Origin: Bradyrhizobium diversitatis
GTDB lineage: Bacteria; Pseudomonadota; Alphaproteobacteria; Rhizobiales; Xanthobacteraceae
Assembly (NCBI RefSeq): GCF_016031635.1
Contig: NZ_JACEGD010000015.1
Coordinates: forward strand, 1 to 64,000
Length of the DNA stretch: 64,000 bases
Reading direction: 5' to 3'
Shown here: positions 34,717 through 43,258 of the stretch, piece by piece
Numbering within the stretch: position 1 is the first letter of the stretch
Layout: the number at the start of each line of letters is the position of its first letter
Made by a program: the position numbers and the translations under genes
The notes under the pieces: model-generated
Told to the model about the DNA's origin: nothing
What the model saw: only the letters and a program-made list of their open reading frames with translations
Database searches by the model: none

Positions 34717-35850
34717 TCACATCCCGATCGAGGCGAAGAAGATGGCGAACACGCCGTCCATGACGATGACGAAGAAGATGCCCTTCACCACCGACGCCGT
34801 GGTGTGCTGACCGAGCGATTCCGCGCTGCCCTGCACGGCGAGCCCTTCGACGCAGGCGACGATGCCGATCACCGCGGCCATCACCGGCGCCTTCACCATG
34901 CCGACGATGAAATGATCGATCGAGATGGCGTCGCGCAAGCGCAGCAGGAAGGCTTCGGGTTCGACCCCGCCATAGAGCCAGGCAACCAGACCGCCGCCGT
35001 AAAGCGCAGCCATCGCGCCGAGGAAAGCGAGGATCGGCAGCGCCAGCACCAGCGCCAGCATGCGCGGCAGCACCAGGACCTCGATCGGATCGAAGCCCAT
35101 GGTGCGCAGCGCGTCGATCTCCTCGCGCATCTTCATCGAGCCGAGCTCGGCGGTATAGGCGCTGCCGGAGCGGCCCGCGACCATGATCGCGACCAGCAGC
35201 ACGCCGATCTCGCGCAGCACCAGGACGCCCAGCATGTCGACCACGAAGATGTCGGCGCCGAAGCGGCGGAAATGGAAGATGCCTTGTTGGGCGATGATGC
35301 AGCCGATCAGAAAGGTGATCAGCACGATGATCGGCACCGCGCGCCAGCAGACCTGCTCCATGTGGTGCACGGTGGAGGTCAGGCGGAACGAGCGCGGGTG
35401 GATCAAGACGCGAATCCCCGCCGCGAGCACCGCGCCGAGCATGTCGACGAGGCCTGTCACGGTCCCGGCTACACCGGCCACGGTCCGGCCGATCTGCTCC
35501 AGCATGCCGGAGATGGTGATCGTGCTGCTGTCGACCTCCTGGGTCGCCCGCACCCGCCGCACCTCGTCCACGAGGCTGGAATAATTGGCGGAGAGGCCCG
35601 CGATCTGCGCCTCGACAGGGCCCTGGGTCAGGCTGCGGCGCAGCCGCTCGATCAGCCAGGCGCCGAAAGTATCGAGCTTGGCGACCTCGGAGACGTCGAT
35701 AAAGATGTTTTGCGGGGTGCCTGCGAGCTTCTCGGCGTCGGCCACCATCCGTTCCAGGACCGGCGCGAAGCTCGCGGTCCAGGTCCCGGTAGCGCAAAGT
35801 GCCAGCGCGTTGCCCTTTGCAATCCGTTCGAGCTTCGGATCGCTGCTCAA
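34717..35850 (-). CDS. mlaE: MlaE permease with fused N-terminal STAS (MlaB-like) domain
   Basis: The 377-residue protein joins an N-terminal STAS domain (about 15-100, 'NIFIDVSEVAKLDTFGAWLIERL' type, given in part) to an MlaE permease (about 120-377). The permease carries 'EVRRVRATQEVDSS', 'LITFLIGCIIAQQG', 'GRSGSAYTAELGSMK', 'EEIDALRTMGFDP' and a C-terminal 'GIFFVIVMDGVFAIFF'. In E. coli the STAS subunit MlaB is separate, so this is a natural MlaB-MlaE fusion, known in alphaproteobacteria. It is the first gene of the operon; its promoter must lie in 35851-35984, shared with the divergent epimerase. Confidence 0.9.
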   Translation of the reverse strand: MSSDPKLERIAKGNALALCATGTWTASFAPVLERMVADAEKLAGTPQNIFIDVSEVAKLDTFGAWLIERLRRSLTQGPVEAQIAGLSANYSSLVDEVRRVRATQEVDSSTITISGMLEQIGRTVAGVAGTVTGLVDMLGAVLAAGIRVLIHPRSFRLTSTVHHMEQVCWRAVPIIVLITFLIGCIIAQQGIFHFRRFGADIFVVDMLGVLVLREIGVLLVAIMVAGRSGSAYTAELGSMKMREEIDALRTMGFDPIEVLVLPRMLALVLALPILAFLGAMAALYGGGLVAWLYGGVEPEAFLLRLRDAISIDHFIVGMVKAPVMAAVIGIVACVEGLAVQGSAESLGQHTTASVVKGIFFVIVMDGVFAIFFASIGM

Positions 35851-35984
35851 GATATCCGCTCCCGTACCGGGGCGGAGAAAATCAGATTGTTGCGCACGCG
35901 CCCTTACCCAGAGAAGGTATCCCCAAGTGGTTAATGTTAGTTCCTACAGGTAACTAGCAGGTTCAGATTTCGCCAGAGTTCAAA

Positions 35985-36980
35985 ATGACTTCCATGAAAT
36001 TTGCAACCTTGGCGGCGCGAATCGAGCGCTTCCCGATCGCGGGCAGCTTCACGATCAGCCGGGGGGCCAAGACCGAGGCCGTCACGGTCGTGGCGGAGAT
36101 CGGCCGGGACGGCCTGACCGGCCGCGGCGAGTGCGTGCCCTATGCCCGCTACGGCGAGACGCCCGAGGCGACGCTGGCCGCTATCCAGGCCATGCAGCAG
36201 GCCATCGCGGGCGGGCTCACCCGGCAGGCTCTCCAGGCCGACATGCCCCCCGGTGCGGCCCGCAACGCCCTGGATTGCGCCCTGATTGACCTCGATGCCA
36301 AGGCGGCAGGCCTGCGTGCCTGGAACCTGCTGAACCGCCCGACGCCCGGAGAGCGCACCACCGCCTACACGATCTCGTTAGCGGCCCCCGAAGCCATGGC
36401 CGCAGCGACCGCCAAGGCGGCGCACCGGCCGCTGCTCAAGATCAAGCTCGGCGGCGACGGCGATCCGGAGCGGATCGCAGCGGTGCGCAAGGCCGCCCCC
36501 GAATCGGAGCTGATCGTCGACGCCAACGAGGCATGGACCGAAGCCAATCTGGAAGCGAACCTAGCCGCCTGCGCCGCAGCCGGCGTCACCCTGGTGGAGC
36601 AGCCGTTGCCGGCAGGCAAGGACGAGGCGCTGGCGCGGATCAGGCGGCCGCTCGCGGTCTGCGCCGACGAGAGCGTGCATGACCGCGCCTCGCTCGCGCC
36701 CCTGCGCGAGCGCTACGATGCCGTGAACATCAAGCTCGACAAGACCGGCGGCCTCACCGAGGCGCTTGCCATGGCCGATGCCGCGCAGGCGCTCGGCTTC
36801 GAGATCATGATCGGCTGCATGGTCGCGACCTCGCTGTCGATGGCCCCCGCCATGCTGATCACCCCGCAGGCGCGCTTCGTCGATCTCGACGGACCGCTGC
36901 TGCTCGCGCGCGACCGCGATCATGGGCTGCGTTATGACGGCAGCCTGGTCTATCCGCCGGACGCCTCGCTCTGGGGATAA
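35985..36980 (+). CDS. dipeptide (L-Ala-D/L-Glu) epimerase, enolase superfamily
   Basis: This 331-residue member of the muconate lactonising subgroup has the catalytic pair K152-x-K154 ('LLKIKLGG'), metal ligands D179 ('VDANEAW'), E205 ('VEQPL') and D228 ('CADES'), the second base K250 ('NIKLDKTGG') and 'IGCMVATSL'. This set matches L-Ala-D/L-Glu epimerases that act on murein peptides. Other dipeptide specificities are possible. Its last 31 bp overlap the 3' end of the convergent MFS gene. Confidence 0.88.
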   Translation: MTSMKFATLAARIERFPIAGSFTISRGAKTEAVTVVAEIGRDGLTGRGECVPYARYGETPEATLAAIQAMQQAIAGGLTRQALQADMPPGAARNALDCALIDLDAKAAGLRAWNLLNRPTPGERTTAYTISLAAPEAMAAATAKAAHRPLLKIKLGGDGDPERIAAVRKAAPESELIVDANEAWTEANLEANLAACAAAGVTLVEQPLPAGKDEALARIRRPLAVCADESVHDRASLAPLRERYDAVNIKLDKTGGLTEALAMADAAQALGFEIMIGCMVATSLSMAPAMLITPQARFVDLDGPLLLARDRDHGLRYDGSLVYPPDASLWG

Positions 36981-38146
36981 GCCGTAACGCGATGCCGCGC
37001 CGACCAGATCAGCATGGCTCCGGCAGCGGCCATCGCGGCCATGACGTAATAGACACCATCACCGATGCGGGCATAGAGCGCGCCTGACGCAATCGAAGTC
37101 GCCGCGCCCAGGAGCCCGTTGCAGGCGGCGTAATAGCCCTGCCCGCGCGCGATCTGATGCGAAGGTACGCGCTGCACCAGGAGGTTCATGGTGCCGAGGA
37201 TGGTCAGCCCGAAGCTGAAGCCGTGGCCGAGCTGGGCGATCGCGAGCAGCACGAGCGGCGGCTCGCTCGCGGTGACGATCCAGCGCAGCACGGCGATCAG
37301 GCCGCCGATGACCATCAGCGTGGACGGCTGCAGCGAGAAGCGCGGCGACAGCGCGAACACGACGATCTCGGCCATGATGCCCAGCGTCCACAGCACCGCG
37401 ATGGTCAGCCCGCTGAGGCCTTGGAGCTGCCAGTCGATGGCCGAGAACGTGTAAAAAGCGATGTGACTGCTCTGGATCAGCGCCGCCGATGCGATCACGG
37501 CCCAGAAGGCTGCATCGCGCAGCAGCGGCTTGCCGGCATGCCGCTCCGGCGTCCTCCGCCCGGGATCGTCGAGCGGCTGCAGCAGCAGGCTCGCGAGAAC
37601 CGCGACGACGGCCCAGGCCACGATGACCCAGATCAGGTCGCGCGGCGCAATGACGTCGACGAGATAGCCGCAGGCGAGCGAACCGGCCGCGAACGCCGCC
37701 GAGCCCCACAGCCGCAGGGGTCCATAGTCGAGCCCGTAGCGGGCAACGCCGCGCAACGCATAGGCATCGGTCAGCGGCATCGTCGGCGTCCACATCATGC
37801 AGGTCAGCGCGTAGATCAGGAACAGCGCCAGCGGCTGCTGCTGCAGGCCGACGGCCGCAAATCCGATCGCGGTGGCCAGCGCCGACACCATGATGGCGGC
37901 GCGAATGGCCTGTCGCTTTTCGGCAAACGCGGTCACTTGCGGCAGCGTGGTGAAGCGCGTGATCGCCGGCAGCGCGGCGATGATGCCGATCCAGGCCGCG
38001 TCGATGCCGATCGCCTTCAGCCAGACCGGGAAGAACGGCACATGCGTGCCCAGAACCGCAAAGAAGGCCGAATAGAACACGGCGAGGCTCACGGCGAATC
38101 GCCGCTTCGTCGCTGCCGCGATGGGGATTTGTGATTCGGACTGCAT
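36950..38146 (-). CDS. MFS transporter, HcaT-like
   Basis: The 398-residue protein has twelve hydrophobic segments and the pattern of the 3-phenylpropionate transporter (HcaT/MFS_1-like) family: 'SAFFAVLGTHVPFFPVWLKAIG', 'WIGIIAALPAITRF' and 'YGPLRLWGSAAFAAGS' (first motif shown in part). The start at 38146 is chosen because the family N-terminus begins there; the open frame to 38434 is antisense to the next gene. The substrate is unknown. It overlaps the convergent epimerase gene by 31 bp at the 3' ends. Confidence 0.82.
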   Translation of the reverse strand: MQSESQIPIAAATKRRFAVSLAVFYSAFFAVLGTHVPFFPVWLKAIGIDAAWIGIIAALPAITRFTTLPQVTAFAEKRQAIRAAIMVSALATAIGFAAVGLQQQPLALFLIYALTCMMWTPTMPLTDAYALRGVARYGLDYGPLRLWGSAAFAAGSLACGYLVDVIAPRDLIWVIVAWAVVAVLASLLLQPLDDPGRRTPERHAGKPLLRDAAFWAVIASAALIQSSHIAFYTFSAIDWQLQGLSGLTIAVLWTLGIMAEIVVFALSPRFSLQPSTLMVIGGLIAVLRWIVTASEPPLVLLAIAQLGHGFSFGLTILGTMNLLVQRVPSHQIARGQGYYAACNGLLGAATSIASGALYARIGDGVYYVMAAMAAAGAMLIWSARHRVTAYPQSEASGG

Positions 38147-38221
38147 CAAACCAATTGCGATTCGGTCGATATCGTGGTGATCGTTACAGTAACGCGCACT
38201 GATTTGCGCGACGAGATTGTC

Positions 38222-39589
38222 ATGGCCAACGAAGCATTCGCCCTCTCGCCCATGTCTGCCCGCGCGGCCGAGCCGAACGAGCAGGATTACGACGCGATCC
38301 GCGAAGCCTTCATGGAGACCGCGCGCGGCCGCTGGTTTCTCGGCGAATACGCCAGGCGCAACCGCAATGCCGACACGAGCATGGTGCTGGATGCGGTCGC
38401 AAGGATCGAAGAAACCCTTGCGGCACAGCGGCAACCCGTCGTCGAGGACCGCCTGCCCGAGGCGTTGGTCGAGATCCGCCGCGCCATCCGCGAGGCCGAG
38501 ACGATCGCGATCGCGGCGTTCGATCCCGCGGCGATCGAGGCCAGCCTCGCGCCGATCCCGCGCGGGGTGCGCATCATCAAGGAGATCTCCTGGCGCTGGC
38601 GCGAGATCGGCGCCGACGGGCGAATCTGCGACCTCATTGATTCGCAGCTCGCCTCGATCGAGGCCGCCTGCGGACAGATTTCGACCATCGACCCCCGCGT
38701 CGAGCTCAAAGCCGCCTTCGATCTGCTGAGGGATCGTGTCGAGCAGCTTGACGGCGGCGCAACGCCGCAGGCCGCGCCGTCCGCCGACGCTACGCCAGCG
38801 CCGGCCGCCGCGCCCGCCGAGACGGCCAGCGAAGCCCCCGTGGCTTTTACGGAAACGCCGCAGGACATCGCAGCAACTCCCGAGCCCGAAGCAGCCGCTG
38901 AGAAGGCCGGCACCACCGAAGCGCTCGCCACGGCCGAGCAGGCTGTCGACGCTGCCGCCGTGCCGGAGACGGTTGCCGAAAGCGACATCGCGCCCGACCA
39001 GGCCGCAGTTGAGGACGTCGCTGTCGATGAGCCGATCGCCGAACCAGCCGCCTTCGCGGAGGCTGCCGATGCGTTCCCGCCCGATGCCGCCGCGGAAGCC
39101 GAGGACGAAGCCATCCTCGAGGCCATCGCGCTGGAGATGGCCGCGCCCGATCCGGAGTTCGACGAGATCGTCGAACCGGTCGAGCTGGCCGCGCCGATGC
39201 CGGAACCGATGGCCTCGGACGTCGCAGCGCCCGTTGCCGCCGAGCTTCCGGAGCCGATCGCTTCTGAGCCTGTCGTCGCGGAAGAGCCCGCCGCGGACGC
39301 ACCGATCGCGATGGACTCACTCGCGCGCCTCACCGACGCGATTGCCGAAGCCGCCGCCGAGGTGATGGAGCAGCAGGCCCCGGCCATGGCAGCCACGGCA
39401 ACGTTCGCCGCAGCGTCGACCGCGACGCTGCCGATGCCCTCGCCCCTGTCCACGTCCTCACCCGAGCCCTCGCTCGGCGCCACCATCCTCGCCAGCGGCA
39501 TCCTGCAAAAGCCCCGCGCGCCGGCCAACGACCCACTCGCCCCGATCCGCCGCATGACCCAGGCCGAGAAGATCGCGTTCTTCTCGTAA
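38222..39589 (+). CDS. Ala/Pro/Glu-rich protein with conserved N-terminal domain
   Basis: From the ATG at 38222 the product has 455 residues. Residues about 15-165 look folded and conserved ('RGRWFLGEYARRNRNADT', 'VLDAVARIEETL', 'IRRAIREAETIAI', 'RIIKEISWRWREIG', 'LDSQLASIEAACGQI'-like). The next 250 residues are low-complexity Ala/Pro/Glu with no secondary structure, and the C-terminus ends in a conserved-looking 'DPLAPIRRMTQAEKIAFFS'. This is the plan of a disordered linker between two short binding segments. I recognise no established function. It is divergent from the MFS gene (75 bp). Confidence 0.75.
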   Translation: MANEAFALSPMSARAAEPNEQDYDAIREAFMETARGRWFLGEYARRNRNADTSMVLDAVARIEETLAAQRQPVVEDRLPEALVEIRRAIREAETIAIAAFDPAAIEASLAPIPRGVRIIKEISWRWREIGADGRICDLIDSQLASIEAACGQISTIDPRVELKAAFDLLRDRVEQLDGGATPQAAPSADATPAPAAAPAETASEAPVAFTETPQDIAATPEPEAAAEKAGTTEALATAEQAVDAAAVPETVAESDIAPDQAAVEDVAVDEPIAEPAAFAEAADAFPPDAAAEAEDEAILEAIALEMAAPDPEFDEIVEPVELAAPMPEPMASDVAAPVAAELPEPIASEPVVAEEPAADAPIAMDSLARLTDAIAEAAAEVMEQQAPAMAATATFAAASTATLPMPSPLSTSSPEPSLGATILASGILQKPRAPANDPLAPIRRMTQAEKIAFFS

Positions 39590-39621
39590 GGGGGCAAGTT
39601 TCTTCCGCGCCGTTCACTCTC

Positions 39622-39754
39622 GTGGCCCGGACAAGCGAAGCGCAGATCCGGGACCCAGACGCCACGAGTTCTGCTGCACATGGGCCCCGGCTCAGCAGTT
39701 GAACCGGACGATGCTTTGCATCGCCGGGGAAGCGCTGCGCTGCGTCCGGGGCAC
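39622..39754. repeat. extragenic palindrome, family B, copy 2
   Basis: It starts gtggcccggacaagcgaagcg and ends tgcgtccggggcac, with tgggccccggctcagc in the middle, like the element at 540-674 but diverged. Confidence 0.65.
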
Positions 39755-39833
39755 GAGGCGAGCATTGAGGCGCGCGCTCTCTCCGCGCTGCGCTCGCAAT
39801 GACGCGCTGAGGCAGCGAGCGTCGCTCTGTCGC

Positions 39834-39956
39834 CGTCATCCTGAGGTGCGAGGCGTACGATGCGCAGCATCGTGCGGCGAGCCTCGAAGGATAGACGGCC
39901 CCGATGCAACCGGGCCGTCGCCCTTCGAGGCTTGCTCAGCGCACCTCAGGGTGACG
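39834..39956. repeat. extragenic palindrome, family C ('catcctgaggtgcg')
   Basis: cgtcatcctgaggtgcg is mirrored by cgcacctcagggtgacg, and gcctcgaagga by cccttcgaggc, with a GGCC-rich centre. A related 'ccctcc..gagcccgcc' element occurs near 54080-54115. Confidence 0.75.
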
Positions 39957-40016
39957 GTGATGGAACGGAGAAACGCATCAGTGTATGTAAGCCCATCAGA
40001 CGCTGGTCCTCACACC

Positions 40017-40370
40017 ATGCCCTCCACCGAAGACACCCTCATCCTCTGGCGCCCCATCGGTCCCAAAGAGCTCCAGCTGATCCAGCAATCCGGCATGCGC
40101 GCGTTCCCGCCGCGCCTGCCTGACCAGCCGATCTTCTATCCGGTGCTGACCGAGGAATACGCCATCAAGATCGCGCGTGACTGGAATGTCCCGGCGAGCG
40201 GATCGGGCTTCGTGACCCGTTTCGCAGTCAAGCGCAGCTTCATCGAGAAATACGATGTGCAGGAAGCCGGCGGACGATCGCATCTGGAGTACTGGATTCC
40301 GGCCGAGGACCTCGACGCGTTCAATGCCGCAATCGTCGGCCTGATCGAGATCGTCCGCAGCTTTCCCTAA
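40017..40370 (+). CDS. small uncharacterised protein (sometimes annotated ADP-ribosylation/crystallin J1)
   Basis: The 117-residue product starts at the ATG 40017 (MPSTEDTLILWRPIG). It has 'GPKELQLIQQSGMRAFPPRLP', 'PIFYPVLTEEYA', 'GSGFVTRFAV' and 'GGRSHLEYWIPAEDLDAFN' (first motif shown in part). I recall proteins of this exact layout carrying the label ADP-ribosylation/crystallin J1, but the residues needed for ADP-ribosylglycohydrolase activity are not evident. The compact mixed fold resembles small ART-like or toxin-like domains. No antitoxin is adjacent. Confidence 0.65.
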   Translation: MPSTEDTLILWRPIGPKELQLIQQSGMRAFPPRLPDQPIFYPVLTEEYAIKIARDWNVPASGSGFVTRFAVKRSFIEKYDVQEAGGRSHLEYWIPAEDLDAFNAAIVGLIEIVRSFP

Positions 40371-40391
40371 CGCCGCGCGATCAGCGGCCGC

Positions 40392-40751
40392 TTACCCGCA
40401 ATTCCAGATCGGCCCGATCGGTGTTCGCGTCCAGCACGGACCGAAGCTGCCGCCATTGTAGCGGCCGCCGTTGAAGCCTGGCCGGCCGAAATAGTGCCAC
40501 TCGCCATCCCAGCGGTAATATTGCGGAACCGGGTCGATGTACCAATGGCGCCGGTCGTTGCGCGCAAGGCGCCGCATCGCGTCCTTCTGCTTGTAGAGCG
40601 GAATGCTGTTGCTCAGCGGCTGCCGATAGCCCGGCAGGAAGCCGTAACCCTTCCAGACCGGCTTGGGACGCTTTTGCGCGGCCTCAGCGGGCGCAACAGC
40701 CGGCAGCAGACACAGGATGATGGCAACGAATAGACACATGAGGCGCGACAT
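40392..40751 (-). CDS. small secreted protein, Tyr/Trp/Gly-rich
   Basis: From the ATG at 40751 the product has 119 residues: a signal peptide (SRLMCLFVAIILCLLPAVA, cleavage near 'AEAAQ') and a mature basic, aromatic part ('KGYGFLPGYRQPL', 'WYIDPVPQYYRWDGEWHYFG'). It ends in a Gly/Asn-rich tail with 'CWTRTPIGPIWNCG', which can form a disulphide. The function is unknown. An upstream ATG at 40787 would add a charged leader. Confidence 0.7.
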   Translation of the reverse strand: MSRLMCLFVAIILCLLPAVAPAEAAQKRPKPVWKGYGFLPGYRQPLSNSIPLYKQKDAMRRLARNDRRHWYIDPVPQYYRWDGEWHYFGRPGFNGGRYNGGSFGPCWTRTPIGPIWNCG

Positions 40752-40889
40752 GAATCGACGATAGACGCTCGCCTGCTGGAAGGCCATTCAAATTCGAGTG
40801 CTGGATGAATGGAGCCATGCGCACGATCGTCGCACAAGACGATCGCACTCGCCTTGCAGCAAGCGGTGCCTCGATCGAACGCGGCTCCG

Positions 40890-41333
40890 CTAGCTGATCA
40901 CGCCCTTGCGGAGCAGGAAGCAGCCATAGCCTCTGCTGTCGCCGACCTGCACGACACCAAAGCCTGCCGCCGCCGCACGATAGAAATCCGCCCGTGACAG
41001 CTTGCCGGGAATGACGGGGCGGCCGGTGGCGCGCGCGATCTCCGCCAGCACCGCATGCTGCACCTCGGGCACGCGGTCGGGATCGTCGACCGGCATCATC
41101 ACGCGCACCGGATCGGGATCGAAATCGTCGAGCGGATAGACCGACATGATGGCTCGGATGGCGACCTCCATGCTCATGCCCGGCAGCTGGATCAGGCGCT
41201 GCGACGTCGTGCTTTGCGCGATACGGGTGGCCGGGTGATTGGCATCGACGAATACGAGGTCGTCGCCATGGCCCATGGAGGCGAGCAGCCAGAGAAGGTC
41301 GGGCGTCAGGATCGGATCGATCGATTTCAGCAT
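40890..41333 (-). CDS. RbsD/FucU-family sugar mutarotase
   Basis: The 147-residue protein has the FucU hallmark 'LLASMGHGDDLVFVDANHPA' (catalytic His22 and Asp), 'LPGMSMEVAIRAI' and a C-terminal 'RADFYRAAAAGFGVVQVGDSR'-like segment. These enzymes interconvert sugar anomers (L-fucose for FucU, D-ribose for RbsD). No sugar transporter or kinase is adjacent, so the sugar is unknown. A CRP-like palindrome lies 49 bp upstream. Confidence 0.88.
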   Translation of the reverse strand: MLKSIDPILTPDLLWLLASMGHGDDLVFVDANHPATRIAQSTTSQRLIQLPGMSMEVAIRAIMSVYPLDDFDPDPVRVMMPVDDPDRVPEVQHAVLAEIARATGRPVIPGKLSRADFYRAAAAGFGVVQVGDSRGYGCFLLRKGVIS

Positions 41334-41381
41334 GTGGCGGACTATCCTCCCAATCGATCGCTAACCATAGCAGGTTCCAAG

Positions 41382-41397
41382 CGTGATTCAGATCACG
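41382..41397. promoter_or_regulatory. candidate CRP/FNR-family operator
   Basis: CGTGATTCAGATCACG is a perfect 16-bp palindrome with the GTGA-N6-TCAC core of CRP-family sites. It lies between the divergent fucU-like gene (49 bp from its start) and the caspase-like gene (about 100 bp from its start). Binding is inferred. Confidence 0.5.
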
Positions 41398-41498
41398 TAC
41401 GCGGCCCTGATGATAGGAATCACGGACCACAGGCTCGAACGCGGCCAAGCTTGCTCGCAACCAATCTCGCATCGAGATGAGTGCCAAAGGAGCACGCC

Positions 41499-43235
41499 AT
41501 GTTCCGCTTAAAGCCTTTCCTGATGACGGCGAGCCTGCTGGGAAGCCTGTTCGGCTTTGCCTGCGGGCCGGTTTCCGCGCAAGTCGCTCCGGTCGCGCCG
41601 GCCCCCACCGCCCTGCAAGGCCCCGAGCAGCGGGTGGCGCTGGTGATCGGCAATGCGAACTACCAGAACGCGCCGCAGCTTGCGAACCCCGACGACGACG
41701 CGCAGTCGATGGCGCAGTTCCTGAACTCCGCCGGCTTCGAGGTCGTCGCAGCGACCGATTTGACCCAGAACGACATGCTCCGCGTCGTCCAGGACTTTTC
41801 CGCCAAGGTCGCCTCGCGCGGTCCCAACACGGTGGCGATGATCTATTACGCCGGTCACGGCGTGCAGCTCGCCGGCGAGAACTATCTCGTTCCCGTCGAC
41901 GCCAAGGTCTCCAGCCCGACCGAGCTCCTCAACAATTCGGTGCGCCTCGTCGACGTGATGTCGACGCTGGAGACGATCCCGAGCCGCATGCGCATCGTCA
42001 TTCTCGATGCCTGCCGCAACAACCCGTTCCCCGAGGTCAACGATGCCGGCCGCGGCCTTGCGATCGTCGATGCGCCGAACGGATCGATCGTCGGCTACTC
42101 GACTGCGCCGGGCGCCGAGGCGCTCGACGGCACGGGCGGTCACAGCCCCTATACGCAGGCGTTCCTGAACGTCGCGCGCGAGCCCAATGTGCCGATCGAG
42201 CAGCTGTTCAAGCGCGTGCGCCTGCAGGTCAACCAGACCACCAGCGGCGCGCAGATCCCGTGGGAGAGCTCCTCGCTGACGAGTGACTTCACCTTCTTCG
42301 GCGACACCGCGGTGGCCGCCAACCGCGCGCCGGTGAAGGCGCCTGTCGTGCAGATGGCCTCCAGCCTGCCGAGCCGTTCGACACGCCAGGCCTATGACTA
42401 CGTCGTGTCCGAGGGCCGTCCCGAGTACTATCAGGAGTTCATCCGGATGTATCCGCACGACCCGCTGTGCGACCATATCCGCTGGCTGCTCAACAACATC
42501 CTGATCTCGCAGGCCTGGCACAAGGCGGTGCTCGCGAACTCGCCGCTTGCCTATAAGAGCTTCTACGACAGCTACGGCAACAGCCCCTATGCGCAGGTCG
42601 CGCTGAAGCTGCAGGCGCAGCCGAAGCAGATTCCCCTGATGCAGGCGACCAAGTTCCTGGCGCCGCAGACCATTGTGCCGACCCTCAAGATCGGCAATCT
42701 CGGCCAGCCCAAATACGTGCCGCTGATGCAGCAGGGTCATGGTGGGTCGCAGACGGGCGGCAACCTGCCGGTCGTGCAGAAGCCGGTCGACGGCAACGGC
42801 AGCGTCCTCGGCAAGCTCGGCAATGGCGGCCAGATCGTCACCCTGCCCGCGCCGAGCAACACGAGCAAGAGCATTGGCGGCATCGGCAAGATCGTGACGC
42901 TGCCCGCGACCAACACCAAGCCGGGCGCCGGCAACCGCATTCCCGGCAAGGTCGTGAGCATGCCGGTGAAGATCGGCAAGGGCGGATCGAAGATCGACGC
43001 GAAGCCGGTCAATGGTCAGACGCAGAACCGCCCGATCCGCATCACCAACGGCAACACCGGCTTCGTGAAGCCCAACGGCGCCCCGGTGAACAAGGTGCAG
43101 GTCCTGAACAATCGTCCGCAGTTCAATGCGATGCCGAACCGCATGGTCAACAGCAACGACAACTTCCGGCAATCGATGAACCAGGCGCCGAACATGAACG
43201 GCGGCGGCAACCGTCGCGGCGGCTTCATGCGCTGA
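41499..43235 (+). CDS. secreted caspase-like protease (peptidase C14 family)
   Basis: I chose the ATG at 41499, 6 nt after AAAGGAG, instead of the GTG at 41481. The 578-residue protein has a signal peptide (cleavage near 'PVSAQ') and a p20-like caspase domain (about 43-270). The domain opens 'RVALVIGNANYQNAPQL' and carries the dyad H120 ('YYAGHGVQ') and C172 ('LDACRNNPF'). A second helical region follows (about 300-400), then a long Gly/Lys/Asn-rich tail (about 410-578) ending in basic residues. This is the orthocaspase-like architecture common in Bradyrhizobium. The substrate is unknown. Confidence 0.88.
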   Translation: MFRLKPFLMTASLLGSLFGFACGPVSAQVAPVAPAPTALQGPEQRVALVIGNANYQNAPQLANPDDDAQSMAQFLNSAGFEVVAATDLTQNDMLRVVQDFSAKVASRGPNTVAMIYYAGHGVQLAGENYLVPVDAKVSSPTELLNNSVRLVDVMSTLETIPSRMRIVILDACRNNPFPEVNDAGRGLAIVDAPNGSIVGYSTAPGAEALDGTGGHSPYTQAFLNVAREPNVPIEQLFKRVRLQVNQTTSGAQIPWESSSLTSDFTFFGDTAVAANRAPVKAPVVQMASSLPSRSTRQAYDYVVSEGRPEYYQEFIRMYPHDPLCDHIRWLLNNILISQAWHKAVLANSPLAYKSFYDSYGNSPYAQVALKLQAQPKQIPLMQATKFLAPQTIVPTLKIGNLGQPKYVPLMQQGHGGSQTGGNLPVVQKPVDGNGSVLGKLGNGGQIVTLPAPSNTSKSIGGIGKIVTLPATNTKPGAGNRIPGKVVSMPVKIGKGGSKIDAKPVNGQTQNRPIRITNGNTGFVKPNGAPVNKVQVLNNRPQFNAMPNRMVNSNDNFRQSMNQAPNMNGGGNRRGGFMR

Positions 43236-43258
43236 TCGTACGGAAGGCAGACGCGACA

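Larger units (their letters stand above)
39590..40016. other. intergenic cluster of extragenic palindromes
   Basis: This 427-bp gap has no convincing gene. It contains a family B element (39622-39754), a half family A element near 39784-39804 (ctgcgctcgcaatgacg) and a family C element (39834-39956). It looks like a landing zone for several palindrome families. Confidence 0.65.

Noticed and set aside
33932..35797. A single 621-residue ABC protein
   Set aside because: The N-terminal part is the wrong frame of mlaE. The ATPase starts at 34714 with a normal MlaF N-terminus.
38287..39909. A 540-codon minus-strand Ser/Ala-rich frame
   Set aside because: It is antisense to the Ala/Pro/Glu-rich gene and continues into a palindrome cluster; the low complexity explains the lack of stops.
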